Below are positions 6,550 through 15,290 of a stretch of DNA of 34,974 nucleotides, piece by piece. The translations under genes were made by a program, and so were the position numbers. The first letter of the stretch is position 1; the number at the start of each line of letters is the position of its first letter. Source of the DNA: Methylacidimicrobium tartarophylax. GTDB lineage: Bacteria; Verrucomicrobiota; Verrucomicrobiia; Methylacidiphilales; Methylacidiphilaceae. Under the pieces are notes generated by a model, which searched no databases, was not told the DNA's origin, and saw nothing but the letters and a program-made list of their open reading frames with translations. The stretch lies in contig NZ_CABFVA020000110.1 of the NCBI RefSeq assembly GCF_902143375.2, positions 1-34,974 on the forward strand, given 5' to 3'.

Positions 6550-8625
6550 ATGGCGCTGACGCCGACCCAATTTCCCGAACGAAACAAGCAGCCTCGAGGC
6601 AAGAAGAATGACTCTCCCTTACGCGAGCAAAAAGGGACAGGAGACGGCAAATGGAAGGGGTTGGTCTTCTTCCTGGGCGTTGCCTTTGTCTTTTCCGCCC
6701 TGCTCTATTTCGTGGGTGCGGGGCAGGCGCCTGCGGTGGAAGGGAAAACTCTGCCGCAGCTCGTCCGCCTGCTCGACCAGAAGCAGGTAAAGTCCGTTGC
6801 CTTCGTCCGGGATACCTCGAACGGACAGACGTATCTGGAAGGCCGCTATGCCAAGCCCTCGCCGGATTCTCCGGGAGGCTTGGTTCTCGTCCCATTTCGA
6901 ACGATCGTCGATCTCGATTTTAACCGTGATCTTCATGATCTTCTGGCCGCCAAGGGCTTCCCCGAAGTGGACATCCGGGTCGTCCACAACTTCTGGGGGC
7001 AGGCCCTGCTGAGCATCCTTCCTTTTCTCTTATTCATTTTGGCTCTCTACTTGTTATTCCGGCAGCAGATTCGCATGGCGGGCAAGACCGCGTTCAGTTT
7101 TGGCAAGAGCCGTGTGCGGCTTCTCTCTGGGGAAAAGACCAAGGTCACCTTCCAAGACGTGGCGGGAATCGAGGAAGCCAAGCAGGAGGTGCAGGAGATC
7201 GTGGAGTTCCTCAAGGACCCGAAGCGATTTCAGAAGCTGGGGGGGCACATCCCCAAGGGAGTCCTGATGGTGGGGCCTCCGGGAACAGGGAAGACCCTGC
7301 TTGCCAAGGCAATCGCGGGCGAGGCGGATGTCCCCTTCTTCAGCATCAGTGGCTCCGACTTCGTGGAGATGTTCGTCGGGGTGGGCGCATCGCGGGTCCG
7401 AGACATGTTCGAGCAGGCGCGACGCCAGGCTCCGTGCATCGTATTCATCGATGAGATCGATGCCGTCGGACGAAGCCGGGGCACCGGACTGGGCGGAGGT
7501 CACGACGAGCGAGAGCAGACGCTCAACGCTCTGCTCGTCGAAATGGATGGCATCGAATCGCAAGAAGGCGTGATCGTTATTGCCGCAACGAACCGTAAGG
7601 ATGTGTTGGATGCAGCCTTGCTCCGTCCGGGACGTTTCGACCGGGAGGTTCGGGTGAACTTGCCGGATATTCGCGGTCGCGAGGAAGTCTTGAAGGTGCA
7701 TTCAACGAAGGTGAAGTTGGCAAAGGAAGCTGATCTTCGCTCCTTGGCTAGAGGCACTGCCGGTTTTTCGGGTGCGGAGTTAGCCAATTTGATCAATGAG
7801 GCGGCCCTTTTGGCTGCAGGCCGCGAGAAGGAGTCGATCGGACAGCCTGAGTTGGAAGAAGCTCGGGATAAGGTGCGATGGGGGCGCGAGCGTAAGAGCT
7901 TGGCGATGAGCGACGAGGAGAAGCGGATCACGGCCTACCACGAAGCGGGTCACGCTCTTCTCAACGTGCTGCTGGAGCATACCGATCCCTTGCATAAGGT
8001 GAGCATCATCCCCCGAGGGCCTGCCCTTGGTGTGACGATGATGCTCCCAGCCACGGATCGGTATAACACCAAGAAAAAGGAACTGCTCGACAACCTGTGT
8101 GTCGCCATGGGTGGACGCGTGGCCGAAGAGATCTTTCTGGGCGACATCTCCAGTGGGGCCAGTGGCGATATCCAGCAGGCAACCTGGTACGCCCGGCGGA
8201 TGGTTTGCGAGTGGGGCATGAGTGAAAAGCTGGGCATGGTCCACTACGCAGATGATCCCACGATGACCTTTTTGGGTCGGGACCTGGGCATGTCGAGGGC
8301 GTATAGCGAGGCGACGGCCGAATTGATCGACGGAGAGGTCAAGCGGCTGATTCAAGAGGCTTATGATCGCGCGAAGGCATTGATTGGCGCGAATCGCATG
8401 CAGATGGACGCTTTAGCGAAAGCACTCTTGGATTACGAAACCTTGGATGCCCGGCAGGCGGAGGAACTGGTGAAAACCGGCCAAATGGTCTCTCCACCCC
8501 CGCGTCCGACTCCTCCAGAAGGTCCTTCTCCCTCCCCCGCCGGAGATACGGTTGCGCCGCCCACCCCCGCTGGTAAACCCGCGGCAGGAGGCCTCCTGCC
8601 CGGTCTGGAGGGATCGCCCGCCTAG
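6550..8625 (+). CDS. ftsH: ATP-dependent zinc metalloprotease FtsH
   Basis: 691 residues from the ATG at 6550, chosen for its AAGGAG Shine-Dalgarno at 6535-6540; an earlier in-frame ATG at 6505 lacks one. FtsH is a membrane-anchored hexameric AAA+ protease that degrades misassembled membrane proteins and some regulators. Two membrane helices are at ~37-58 and ~152-175, enclosing a periplasmic domain. Walker A is GPPGTGKT (242-249), Walker [12 protein letters not shown], the second region of homology [18 protein letters not shown], and the zinc site HEAGH (464-468). The C-terminus is Pro-rich ([15 protein letters not shown]). An 18-bp perfect palindrome lies in the last codons. The gene converges with the beta-propeller gene across an inverted-repeat element. 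Confidence 0.97.
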   Translation: MALTPTQFPERNKQPRGKKNDSPLREQKGTGDGKWKGLVFFLGVAFVFSALLYFVGAGQAPAVEGKTLPQLVRLLDQKQVKSVAFVRDTSNGQTYLEGRYAKPSPDSPGGLVLVPFRTIVDLDFNRDLHDLLAAKGFPEVDIRVVHNFWGQALLSILPFLLFILALYLLFRQQIRMAGKTAFSFGKSRVRLLSGEKTKVTFQDVAGIEEAKQEVQEIVEFLKDPKRFQKLGGHIPKGVLMVGPPGTGKTLLAKAIAGEADVPFFSISGSDFVEMFVGVGASRVRDMFEQARRQAPCIVFIDEIDAVGRSRGTGLGGGHDEREQTLNALLVEMDGIESQEGVIVIAATNRKDVLDAALLRPGRFDREVRVNLPDIRGREEVLKVHSTKVKLAKEADLRSLARGTAGFSGAELANLINEAALLAAGREKESIGQPELEEARDKVRWGRERKSLAMSDEEKRITAYHEAGHALLNVLLEHTDPLHKVSIIPRGPALGVTMMLPATDRYNTKKKELLDNLCVAMGGRVAEEIFLGDISSGASGDIQQATWYARRMVCEWGMSEKLGMVHYADDPTMTFLGRDLGMSRAYSEATAELIDGEVKRLIQEAYDRAKALIGANRMQMDALAKALLDYETLDARQAEELVKTGQMVSPPPRPTPPEGPSPSPAGDTVAPPTPAGKPAAGGLLPGLEGSPA
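8583..8600. other. Perfect 18-bp palindrome at the 3' end of ftsH
   Basis: GGCAGGAGG directly followed by its reverse complement CCTCCTGCC, inside the codons for the last residues of FtsH and about 25 bp before the stop. No run of T follows. It could fold in the mRNA or be chance in Gly/Leu/Pro codons. Confidence 0.4.
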
Positions 8626-8646
8626 ACGCCGTTTCTCGCGGCGGCC

Positions 8647-8770
8647 AGCCTGCAGGTCTCACACAGTTCGTACCCGAGGCGCGGCGGATGGGCCTAGATG
8701 CAAGGCGCAACGAAGGAGACAGGTCCATTTCACAAGCCGTAGAGGAGATCGCTTGTGAGACATGCAGGCT
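8647..8770. repeat. Complete dispersed inverted-repeat element (124 bp)
   Basis: Terminal inverted repeats of 17 bp with one mismatch: AGCCTGCAGGTCTCACA at 8647-8663 and TGTGAGACATGCAGGCT at 8754-8770. The interior (GTTCGTACCCGAGGCGCGGC, then GATGGGCCTAGATGCAAGGC and CAACGAAGGAG) matches the copy at 31697-31880, and the left end matches 3868-3896. No coding potential for a transposase. Small size, inverted ends and dispersal fit a MITE-like or REP/BIME-type element. It fills the gap between the convergent ftsH and beta-propeller genes, and its right end contributes the TAG stop of the latter, so it may act as a two-way transcription barrier. Confidence 0.7.
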
Positions 8771-10925
8771 AACCCTTCGCGGAGGCGCTCGTCACATTCC
8801 CGGCTTCGTCCTCAGCGCGGATGAACAAGGTTTCTCCCTTTAAGAGGGGAAGTTCGAACTCCTCTTCTTCGGAGTCGAGGATCCCGTCGACCGGTGGAAT
8901 CGGTAAGAACTCGCGCCCGTCCCGAGAAATCTGGACCGACCGGATGCCACTCGCGTATTCGCTCACGCGGAAACGCAACTTGCCTCCGCCGGAAGAGAGA
9001 ATCCGGATCTGTGGCGGCGTGTTATCGACGAGAAAAGGACGGCTGTTCAAAGAGGCTCTGAGCCCTTCCCCGGGCGCATTGTCCCGCGCGTCGGAGGCTT
9101 CGACCTTGAGGAGATAACGGCCATCCGGCCATCCCGAGGTGTCCCAGCTAAAGAGCGGCTCTTCCGAATCCTTGACGAGGAGGTGCCAGTCGGTCTCTTT
9201 CTCCGAGCGGAAGAAGACGGAATAACGGAGTTCGTCGCCGTCCGGATCTTCCGCTTTCCAAACCACCGTGCGGAGCCCTCGGGCTTCCTTCCCTTGATAG
9301 CGCGGCGGCATGGGGGAGAAGAAGTCGACGGGCTCAGGCTTGCCTTCCGGAGAGAGGAGCTGATCGAGGGTGCGGGCTTGCAGAGGCGCGGGGGGTGGAG
9401 GCAATTCCGAGTAGGCGATGCCAGGATGAAGGATCTGGAGCTTCTCAAGCTTGGGAGGCAGATTGTGGGGCAAAAAAACAGCCTGAACGCGATTGACGGA
9501 AGCCCCCTGGGCGAGGCGCAGCTCGAACTGAAAGTAACGGGCCGGAGGACTCTGGCAGCGGCCGTCCGGTGCGGGAGACCAGTCATACCAGGATTCGTCG
9601 GGCTTAGCGGTGTTCCCCGTGCGCGTGCGGACTGCGACCACGCCCGATCTCTCGACAAGCAACCGACCCCAGCGGGCGAAGCTCCCGGCGTCGAGAGGGG
9701 CTGAGCAATAGATCCCTTCTCGGGGTGGAGAGCCTCCCGCCAAGAAGACTCGCGCCGGGTTGCTCGCACCCAGGAGAAGCTGCTGCGAGGAGGTCAGGAC
9801 CGCAACCTGGACTGCGGGAGCGTCGATCTTGAGTAAGCGATCACTCCTGCCTTCCAGGCTGATGCGGTAGACGTAGCCGTCGCCGCTCATCCCTGCTAAA
9901 AGCCCCATGGGAGCTTGGAGTAAGGAATAGAGAACCTCGCGACTTCCCCAAATCATGCGGGGAACCAGAGAGGGGTTGATCGACCAGAGCTGGGAGAGCG
10001 GAGCGGACACCGTAGCCTTGATCATGCCGAATGGCAGCGCTCTTCCCGGCTCTCGAGGTGGTTCCTCCGACTCGGAAGCTTCCGGGGCGGAGGTCCAGAC
10101 CTCAGGAGTCGCAGAGCCCGGTTCGGAGAACGATCCCGGTGCGCGGGGAGGATGGCGTGTTCCGACGGCGGAAAAGAAGATCGAGCCGTCCGAGGAAACG
10201 ACAATCTGGTTCACCTCCTCCCTCTCGCTGTCGGCCAGAGCCACGGCTCGCCCTCCGGGTAGGATCCGGAGGAGCAGCCCTCGCGGGGCGCTGCCTGCAA
10301 GGAGCGTTCCCGGCTTTTCCCAGGCTAGGCAGCGTACATGCGTCTCCCCGGTCGCCGAGAGGAGAGTTCCCTTGAGCGAGCCTTCGATGCGAAAGATTTT
10401 GCCACCGGTCCCGGTCCCGGCGTAAAGGGTACCGTCGCGGTCGAAAAGAAGGGACCAGATGTACTTTTCCTTCGGATCGAAATAGACGACCGGGTCTCCT
10501 TTGGCCGGGACCCGATAGATCTTCCCGTTGGGGGAAGTCGCGGCAAAAAGCTCACCCTGCGGACTCCGTGCCATCGCGTAGATCTGGTGCTCATGAAATG
10601 AGGCGAGGAGGGTTACCTCGCGATGCAACCCGATGCGGAAGATTTTCGCGTCCGGAGAGGTTGCCACCAGCATGGTCCCCTCGGCTTCCGGGAGGATCGC
10701 CCAAAGTTGATCGGCAGGCAGCCGCGCCACCATCTCGACCGATAGAGCGGGCTGAAGCAGTCCCTCCTCGCCGAGCGTTACGCTCTCGGCTGTTCCCTGC
10801 GCGAAATCCGAATAGGTGTCCAGAACGATCCGCTGCGGATGGATCGCATAGCCACGCCGTGCGAGGCCATGCCACGTCAGGACTGCGAGGAAGAGAGCAA
10901 CGAATCGGCGGAAGGAGGGCCGCAA
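8769..10925 (-). CDS. Secreted beta-propeller protein with Ig/FnIII-like C-terminus
   Basis: 718 residues. The start is TTG at 10925 with AAGGTG just upstream, next to the stop of the cytochrome gene 9 bp away. A signal peptide is evident (RRFVALFLAVLTWHGLARRGYA). Residues ~55-400 contain repeated blade-like strands: WAILPEAEGTMLVATSPDAKIFRI, YAMARSPQGELFAATSPNGKIYRV and WSLLFDRDGTLYAGTGTGGKIFRI, a WD40/NHL-like propeller. The C-terminal third has beta-sandwich features (WKAEDPDGDELRYSVFFRSE, SWDTSGWPDGRYLLKVEASDARDN, FIRAEDEAGNVTSA). No catalytic motif. Probably periplasmic or surface scaffold; ligand unknown. It is the last gene of the hemL operon, and its stop codon lies in the repeat element. 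Confidence 0.75.
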   Translation of the reverse strand: MRPSFRRFVALFLAVLTWHGLARRGYAIHPQRIVLDTYSDFAQGTAESVTLGEEGLLQPALSVEMVARLPADQLWAILPEAEGTMLVATSPDAKIFRIGLHREVTLLASFHEHQIYAMARSPQGELFAATSPNGKIYRVPAKGDPVVYFDPKEKYIWSLLFDRDGTLYAGTGTGGKIFRIEGSLKGTLLSATGETHVRCLAWEKPGTLLAGSAPRGLLLRILPGGRAVALADSEREEVNQIVVSSDGSIFFSAVGTRHPPRAPGSFSEPGSATPEVWTSAPEASESEEPPREPGRALPFGMIKATVSAPLSQLWSINPSLVPRMIWGSREVLYSLLQAPMGLLAGMSGDGYVYRISLEGRSDRLLKIDAPAVQVAVLTSSQQLLLGASNPARVFLAGGSPPREGIYCSAPLDAGSFARWGRLLVERSGVVAVRTRTGNTAKPDESWYDWSPAPDGRCQSPPARYFQFELRLAQGASVNRVQAVFLPHNLPPKLEKLQILHPGIAYSELPPPPAPLQARTLDQLLSPEGKPEPVDFFSPMPPRYQGKEARGLRTVVWKAEDPDGDELRYSVFFRSEKETDWHLLVKDSEEPLFSWDTSGWPDGRYLLKVEASDARDNAPGEGLRASLNSRPFLVDNTPPQIRILSSGGGKLRFRVSEYASGIRSVQISRDGREFLPIPPVDGILDSEEEEFELPLLKGETLFIRAEDEAGNVTSASAKG

Positions 10926-10934
10926 AAGAACACC

Positions 10935-11966
10935 TTACGGCATCGGCTTGGGAGTCGAGAGGGAGGAAGGGGGTAAAACCGGCGGAGGGACAACGAGGGC
11001 AGGATCTGCGGAGAGGGTGTGGAGAAAGGCGACAATGCGCTTGGCCTCCGCGTCCGTAAGCGTGCGACCCAACTGGGCGTACGCCATGGTCTTGACGGCT
11101 TCTTCAAGGCTCCAGACGGAGCCGTCGTTAAAATAGGGTGCGGTCAAGGCAACGTTCCGGAGAGAAGGTACTTTGAAAACGTATTTGTCCGCCTCGTTCT
11201 TCGTCACCTCATATCGGCCCAAGTCTTTCAGCCAATCCACCTTGTGGATCGCGCCGAATTTCTGAAAGCTCCCCCCTCCCACATCGACGCCATTATGGCA
11301 GGTGGTGCAGCCGACGCTCACGAAGGTATTGAGCCCTTGCTTTTCTTCCTCCGTGAGGATCGCCGTGTTGCCCGCGATGAATCGGTCGAAGCGAGAGGGA
11401 GTCAGCAGAGTCCGCTCGAAGGCAGCAATCGCGTTTGCCGTATTGTCGAAGGAGACGGGATCCTTTTCCCCAGGAAACGCCTTGTGGAACGCATCCACGT
11501 ATTCCGGGATGCTCTTGAGACGCTGCACGACGAGTTCCTTCGTTGCCGCCATCTCCTTGGGGTTGACGATCGGGCCCTTGGCCTGCTCCTCCACGTCCTT
11601 GGCTCGGCCGTCCCAGAACTGCGTAAATTCCAAGGCAGCGTTGAGCACCGAAGGGGCGTTGCGTGGGCCGAGCTGCCAGCGATAGCCAAGGGAGGTGGAG
11701 AGACCGTCGGCACCAGCCATGCCCAGGTCATGACAGCTGCTGCAACTGATGGAACTGCTCTTCGACAACCGACGCTCGAAATAGAGAGACTTGCCCAGCG
11801 CGACCTTTTCCGGGGTTACGGGATTCTGCGGATTTTCGGCGATCCTGGGCAAAACGCCGAAGATCTGCTTGGCTTGGTCGGGATCGACCGTTTGTCCGAT
11901 TGCAGAACCAATCCCGCAGCCGTTCGTCAAAACGAGCGCGCATAGAAGCAGACGCCTCACGATCAT
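10935..11966 (-). CDS. Di-heme cytochrome c peroxidase / MauG-family protein
   Basis: 343 residues from the ATG at 11966, which has a strong AGGGAGG Shine-Dalgarno and begins a signal peptide (MIVRRLLLCALVLTNGCGIG); the open frame upstream to 12086 is not needed. Two c-type heme sites, CSSCH (75-79) and CTTCH (220-224), have the spacing of bacterial cytochrome c peroxidases. RNAPSVLNAALEFTQFWDGRAKDVEEQAKGP and KVPSLRNVALTAPYFNDGSVWSLEEAV are family stretches. These periplasmic enzymes reduce hydrogen peroxide with electrons from small cytochromes; MauG relatives oxidise protein side chains. The tail is Pro-rich. It lies in an operon with hemL, which supplies heme precursor, so co-expression is plausible. 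Confidence 0.9.
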   Translation of the reverse strand: MIVRRLLLCALVLTNGCGIGSAIGQTVDPDQAKQIFGVLPRIAENPQNPVTPEKVALGKSLYFERRLSKSSSISCSSCHDLGMAGADGLSTSLGYRWQLGPRNAPSVLNAALEFTQFWDGRAKDVEEQAKGPIVNPKEMAATKELVVQRLKSIPEYVDAFHKAFPGEKDPVSFDNTANAIAAFERTLLTPSRFDRFIAGNTAILTEEEKQGLNTFVSVGCTTCHNGVDVGGGSFQKFGAIHKVDWLKDLGRYEVTKNEADKYVFKVPSLRNVALTAPYFNDGSVWSLEEAVKTMAYAQLGRTLTDAEAKRIVAFLHTLSADPALVVPPPVLPPSSLSTPKPMP

Positions 11967-12092
11967 TCCGTCCTCCCTGTCGAATGCCACAAGAGAAGTC
12001 CGCACCGGCGGATTCTCCCGGTCCGCGATCTTCCGTAACCGGTTCCGCTCCATGTTTAGCGGCTTCCGCCGAAGGCCGTCAAGCACGGCTCT

Positions 12093-13859
12093 TTAGCGGA
12101 CGTCGATTCGAAGGCTCTGCTCGCCGTTGACGACCCCGGGAATCGAGAGGGAGGTCTCGCACCAGACCAGATCGTTCCAAGGCTCGGCCTTCTTGGAGGA
12201 GGTAGAGGGAGAAAGGGTGGTGCGGACCGTCGGCGGGAGAGCGGGCAGATCGGCGGCTTCCGATACCAGTCCAGACGACTCGGTGATGGCCTGCACGTAA
12301 AGCATGTCATTGGCATGCTGTTCATTGAGCAGGGCGATGAGCTCCTCCGGGCTTTCCGCGGAGGGCACTTTACGTAGAAGAGCTTGCGAATCGAGGGCGC
12401 GTCCGGAAGAGATTCGGATTGCCACCGGTTGATCATGAAGCCCCGGGGGGAGAGTGAGCGGGATCCTGCGCGAGATTCGACGACCATGTCGTTCTTGAAG
12501 CAGCAGGTTGACCCAGATCGTGCTTCCGGGATTGCATCGGGCGTTATCCACCGAGGCTCTTTCGATCATCCAGTTCTCTTCTTCCTCCGTCGACGCGGTT
12601 TTCAACTCGAGCGACTCGACGATCGGTTCGGTCCAAGGTTGTTGAAAGAGAAGCTGAAGCGGCTGCACCATCTCCAAGACGGCTGATGCCAGATCTCCGT
12701 CCTCGCCGGAGTAGATGCCTCGCAGGTGAAGAGAGGGAAGGTTCTGAAAATGAACGAGCCCATCGATCAAGAGAGTGAAGGTGCGTCCGAAGCTGTCCGT
12801 CGCCGAAAAGAGTTGGCCCATGGCCAAGTCCATGAGAAAGGGGGTCAGCAGGGGATGAGAGATGAACTCCCCCCGGAGCGTAGGCAGAGTCCGTCCGCGG
12901 TGAAGGCGCTCGATCCGGTAAGAGGCGAGCTTCGGCCTCTGTCCCACTTCTCCTCCAATCGCCGAAAGCCGGTCTTCCAGGATCGTTCCGACGACGCTTC
13001 CCACGTTCGTGAGCTTGTAGGGAGTCTCATAGCTGGGCACGGTCGTCACCACTTCCGCTGCGGCCATCGGAAGGGCGCTCTTGCCGAAGCCGAACATCGG
13101 GTGGCCGAAAGCGAGAACCCGATTGCCGCTGCGCCAAGTCAACGTGCCCGTTCCTGAGATGTTGATATCGCCCGTCATCATGACCGCAGCCAGCGGCGCT
13201 CCGGGCTCCAAGGTCGAGCCGCCTCCCGCGAGGGTCACGGTCCCTCCGCCCGGTACGGCAAGCACCGGCGTCCCGCGTAGGCCAAGCGCTTCCAAAAAGC
13301 GTGCCGCCACCCGCGGGTTGAGCCCCCCGACCGACAGGGGGATGCCCAAATAGTCCGCCCGAAGCATCGCTCCCCGCAGGGGACGTGGTTCGGCCCAATG
13401 CCAGGCGTCGCGCAACTGGGTCGGCAAGGGGCGCGTGGGATAGGAGGACGGCTCCTGCTCCACGCGCAGCATGTCCTCGATCGGAGTAAAGCCGCAATGA
13501 CCGTCCTTTTCGAAGGAGGCGATTCGTCGCGAAAGCGCGCCTACGAGCTTGCCATCGACGTAGAGCGGGCTTCCACTCATGCCATGGACCGCGCCGGTCG
13601 TCGCCGTTTTGGCGTCGATCAGCTTGGCAATGATCAAGTCGAGCCCCGGACCGACGTAATCCTTGGCAATTCCCAAGATCTCGGTCTGAAGCGGCTCGAT
13701 TTTGTGTCCTTGCAGCACGGTATAGGTGAGACCGTGCATCCCTGGACGTAACTGGCTCTTGGGGAAGATCGACTCCTGGGGAACGGAGGCCGGCAGCCGC
13801 ACGGGCAGGCAGCACCAGAAACAGAGGAGGAGAAGCGTGGGAAGCCGTCGGCTCCTCAT
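12093..13859 (-). CDS. SpoIVB-type (S55 family) serine peptidase domain protein
   Basis: 588 residues with an N-terminal signal or anchor (PTLLLLCFWCCLPVRLPA). The S55 domain follows: LRPGMHGLTYTVLQGHKIEPLQTEILGI, then the active-site stretch GAVHGMSGSPLYVDGKLVGAL with GMSGSP at 93-98. In SpoIVB the second serine of GMSGSP is the nucleophile. ISGTGTLTWRSGNRVLAFGHPMFGFGKSALPMA is another typical S55-family segment. The C-terminal half is beta-rich and lacks motifs I know. In sporulating Firmicutes S55 proteases trigger sigma-factor processing; here no sporulation genes are visible and the role is unknown, probably envelope-associated. The ATG overlaps the hemL stop (ATGA), so translation is coupled. 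Confidence 0.82.
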   Translation of the reverse strand: MRSRRLPTLLLLCFWCCLPVRLPASVPQESIFPKSQLRPGMHGLTYTVLQGHKIEPLQTEILGIAKDYVGPGLDLIIAKLIDAKTATTGAVHGMSGSPLYVDGKLVGALSRRIASFEKDGHCGFTPIEDMLRVEQEPSSYPTRPLPTQLRDAWHWAEPRPLRGAMLRADYLGIPLSVGGLNPRVAARFLEALGLRGTPVLAVPGGGTVTLAGGGSTLEPGAPLAAVMMTGDINISGTGTLTWRSGNRVLAFGHPMFGFGKSALPMAAAEVVTTVPSYETPYKLTNVGSVVGTILEDRLSAIGGEVGQRPKLASYRIERLHRGRTLPTLRGEFISHPLLTPFLMDLAMGQLFSATDSFGRTFTLLIDGLVHFQNLPSLHLRGIYSGEDGDLASAVLEMVQPLQLLFQQPWTEPIVESLELKTASTEEEENWMIERASVDNARCNPGSTIWVNLLLQERHGRRISRRIPLTLPPGLHDQPVAIRISSGRALDSQALLRKVPSAESPEELIALLNEQHANDMLYVQAITESSGLVSEAADLPALPPTVRTTLSPSTSSKKAEPWNDLVWCETSLSIPGVVNGEQSLRIDVR

Positions 13860-15145
13860 TGGGACTCTTTTAAGGCTTGGTCGATGGCAACGACGGTTTT
13901 CTCGAGGTCCGCCTGGGAATGTGCGGTGGAAAGAAAACAGGTTTCGAAGGGAGAAGGGGGGAAAAAGATCCCTTGCCGCAACAGAGAGTGAAAGAATCGG
14001 GCAAAGCGCTTCCGGTCGCTTCTGAGCGCAGTCTCGAGGGAGCAGACCGGCTGGTCGGTAAAGAAGAGGCAGAAAAGAGAGGATATGCGCTGGAACTGGA
14101 CGCCGCGTTCTCCCCGGCGCCGAAGAAGATCTCGAATTTCCGACTCTAAGAGCATACCCAACTCTTCGAGCTGCTTGTGAGCGCCGCAGCGCTCCATCTC
14201 CTCAATCTGCGCAAGTCCGGCGGCCATCGCCAGCGGGTTTCCGCTCAGCGTTCCCGCCTGATAAACATCGCCTTCGGGCGCCAGCCGCTCGAGAATGTCG
14301 GTCCGCCCCCCGAGGGCGGCTGCAGGCAAGCCTCCGCCGACGATTTTGCCGAGAATCGTGAGATCCGGCCGGATGGCAAATCGCTCTTGCGCTCCCCCCA
14401 TGCTCAAGCGGAATCCGGTGATCACCTCGTCGAAAATGAGCAGGGTCTCGTACCGGTCGCACAACTCGCGGATCTGGTTGAGGAACCCGGGCTGGGGAGG
14501 AAGAAGCCCCGCATTGGCGGGCACCGGCTCCAGGATGACCGCGGCGATCTCTTTCCCTTCTCGGGTGAAGAGATCTCTTGCGGCGACGGGATCGTTCCAC
14601 GGGAGAACGACTGTGAGGTCCGCCAGCGCCGCCGGCACTCCCGCGCTGTCAGGTTCTCCGTGGGTCAGGGCTCCGGAGCCGGCTTTCACCAGGAGAGAGT
14701 CACTGTGTCCGTGGTAGCAACCGGCAAACTTGAGGATCTTATTCCGGCCGGTAAAGCCGCGTGCCAAGCGGACCGCGGTCATGCAGGACTCGGTTCCGCT
14801 CGATGTCATTCGCAGCTTTTCAATGGAGGGGACGGAGGCGCGGATGGTTTTTGCCAGTTGGACCTCGCGAGGATTAGGGACGCCAAAGCTGGTTCCTTCG
14901 ACGATTGCCTCGCGTAAGGCAGACTCGATGGCAGGGTGAGCGTGACCAAGGGGTAAGGCACCCCACGAACAGACATAATCGAGGTAGGGCCGGCCGTCCG
15001 TATCCCAAAGTGTAGCCCCTCCCGCCCGCTGGGCGAAGAATGGCGCTCCGCCCACGGCGCGAAACGATCGAACCGGGGAATTGACCCCTCCAGGGAAGAG
15101 CTCCTTTGCCTCTTTCCAGAGGTTTGCCGATGAACGGTCTGCCAC
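13856..15145 (-). CDS. hemL: Glutamate-1-semialdehyde 2,1-aminomutase
   Basis: 429 residues, normal for HemL. This PLP enzyme converts glutamate-1-semialdehyde to 5-aminolevulinate, the last step of the C5 route to tetrapyrroles. Characteristic stretches are LFPGGVNSPVRSFRAVGG, DYVCSWGALPLGHAHP, RMTSSGTESCMTAVRLARG, FAGCYHGHSDSLLVKAGSGALTHG, LIFDEVITGFRLSMGGAQE and the PLP-lysine region LTILGKIVGGGLPAAALGG. The start is GTG at 15145. It leads a leftward operon followed by the S55 protein, cytochrome c peroxidase and propeller gene, and is divergent from polX (145 bp between starts, which must hold both promoters; I could not fix -35/-10 boxes). Confidence 0.97.
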   Translation of the reverse strand: MADRSSANLWKEAKELFPGGVNSPVRSFRAVGGAPFFAQRAGGATLWDTDGRPYLDYVCSWGALPLGHAHPAIESALREAIVEGTSFGVPNPREVQLAKTIRASVPSIEKLRMTSSGTESCMTAVRLARGFTGRNKILKFAGCYHGHSDSLLVKAGSGALTHGEPDSAGVPAALADLTVVLPWNDPVAARDLFTREGKEIAAVILEPVPANAGLLPPQPGFLNQIRELCDRYETLLIFDEVITGFRLSMGGAQERFAIRPDLTILGKIVGGGLPAAALGGRTDILERLAPEGDVYQAGTLSGNPLAMAAGLAQIEEMERCGAHKQLEELGMLLESEIRDLLRRRGERGVQFQRISSLFCLFFTDQPVCSLETALRSDRKRFARFFHSLLRQGIFFPPSPFETCFLSTAHSQADLEKTVVAIDQALKESQ

Positions 15146-15290
15146 CGTGTGAAGAGTCTACTCGACGCGGGGTCCCTGCGCAACGGGAGGATGAAGACGC
15201 CGGCCCCGAATCGGGCAGGGCCGTTCCTGAAAGCCTTGCCCTGCTTGGCGAAAGACTTTTGAGGAGATATGCTTGGCTTGTGGAGGCTCC

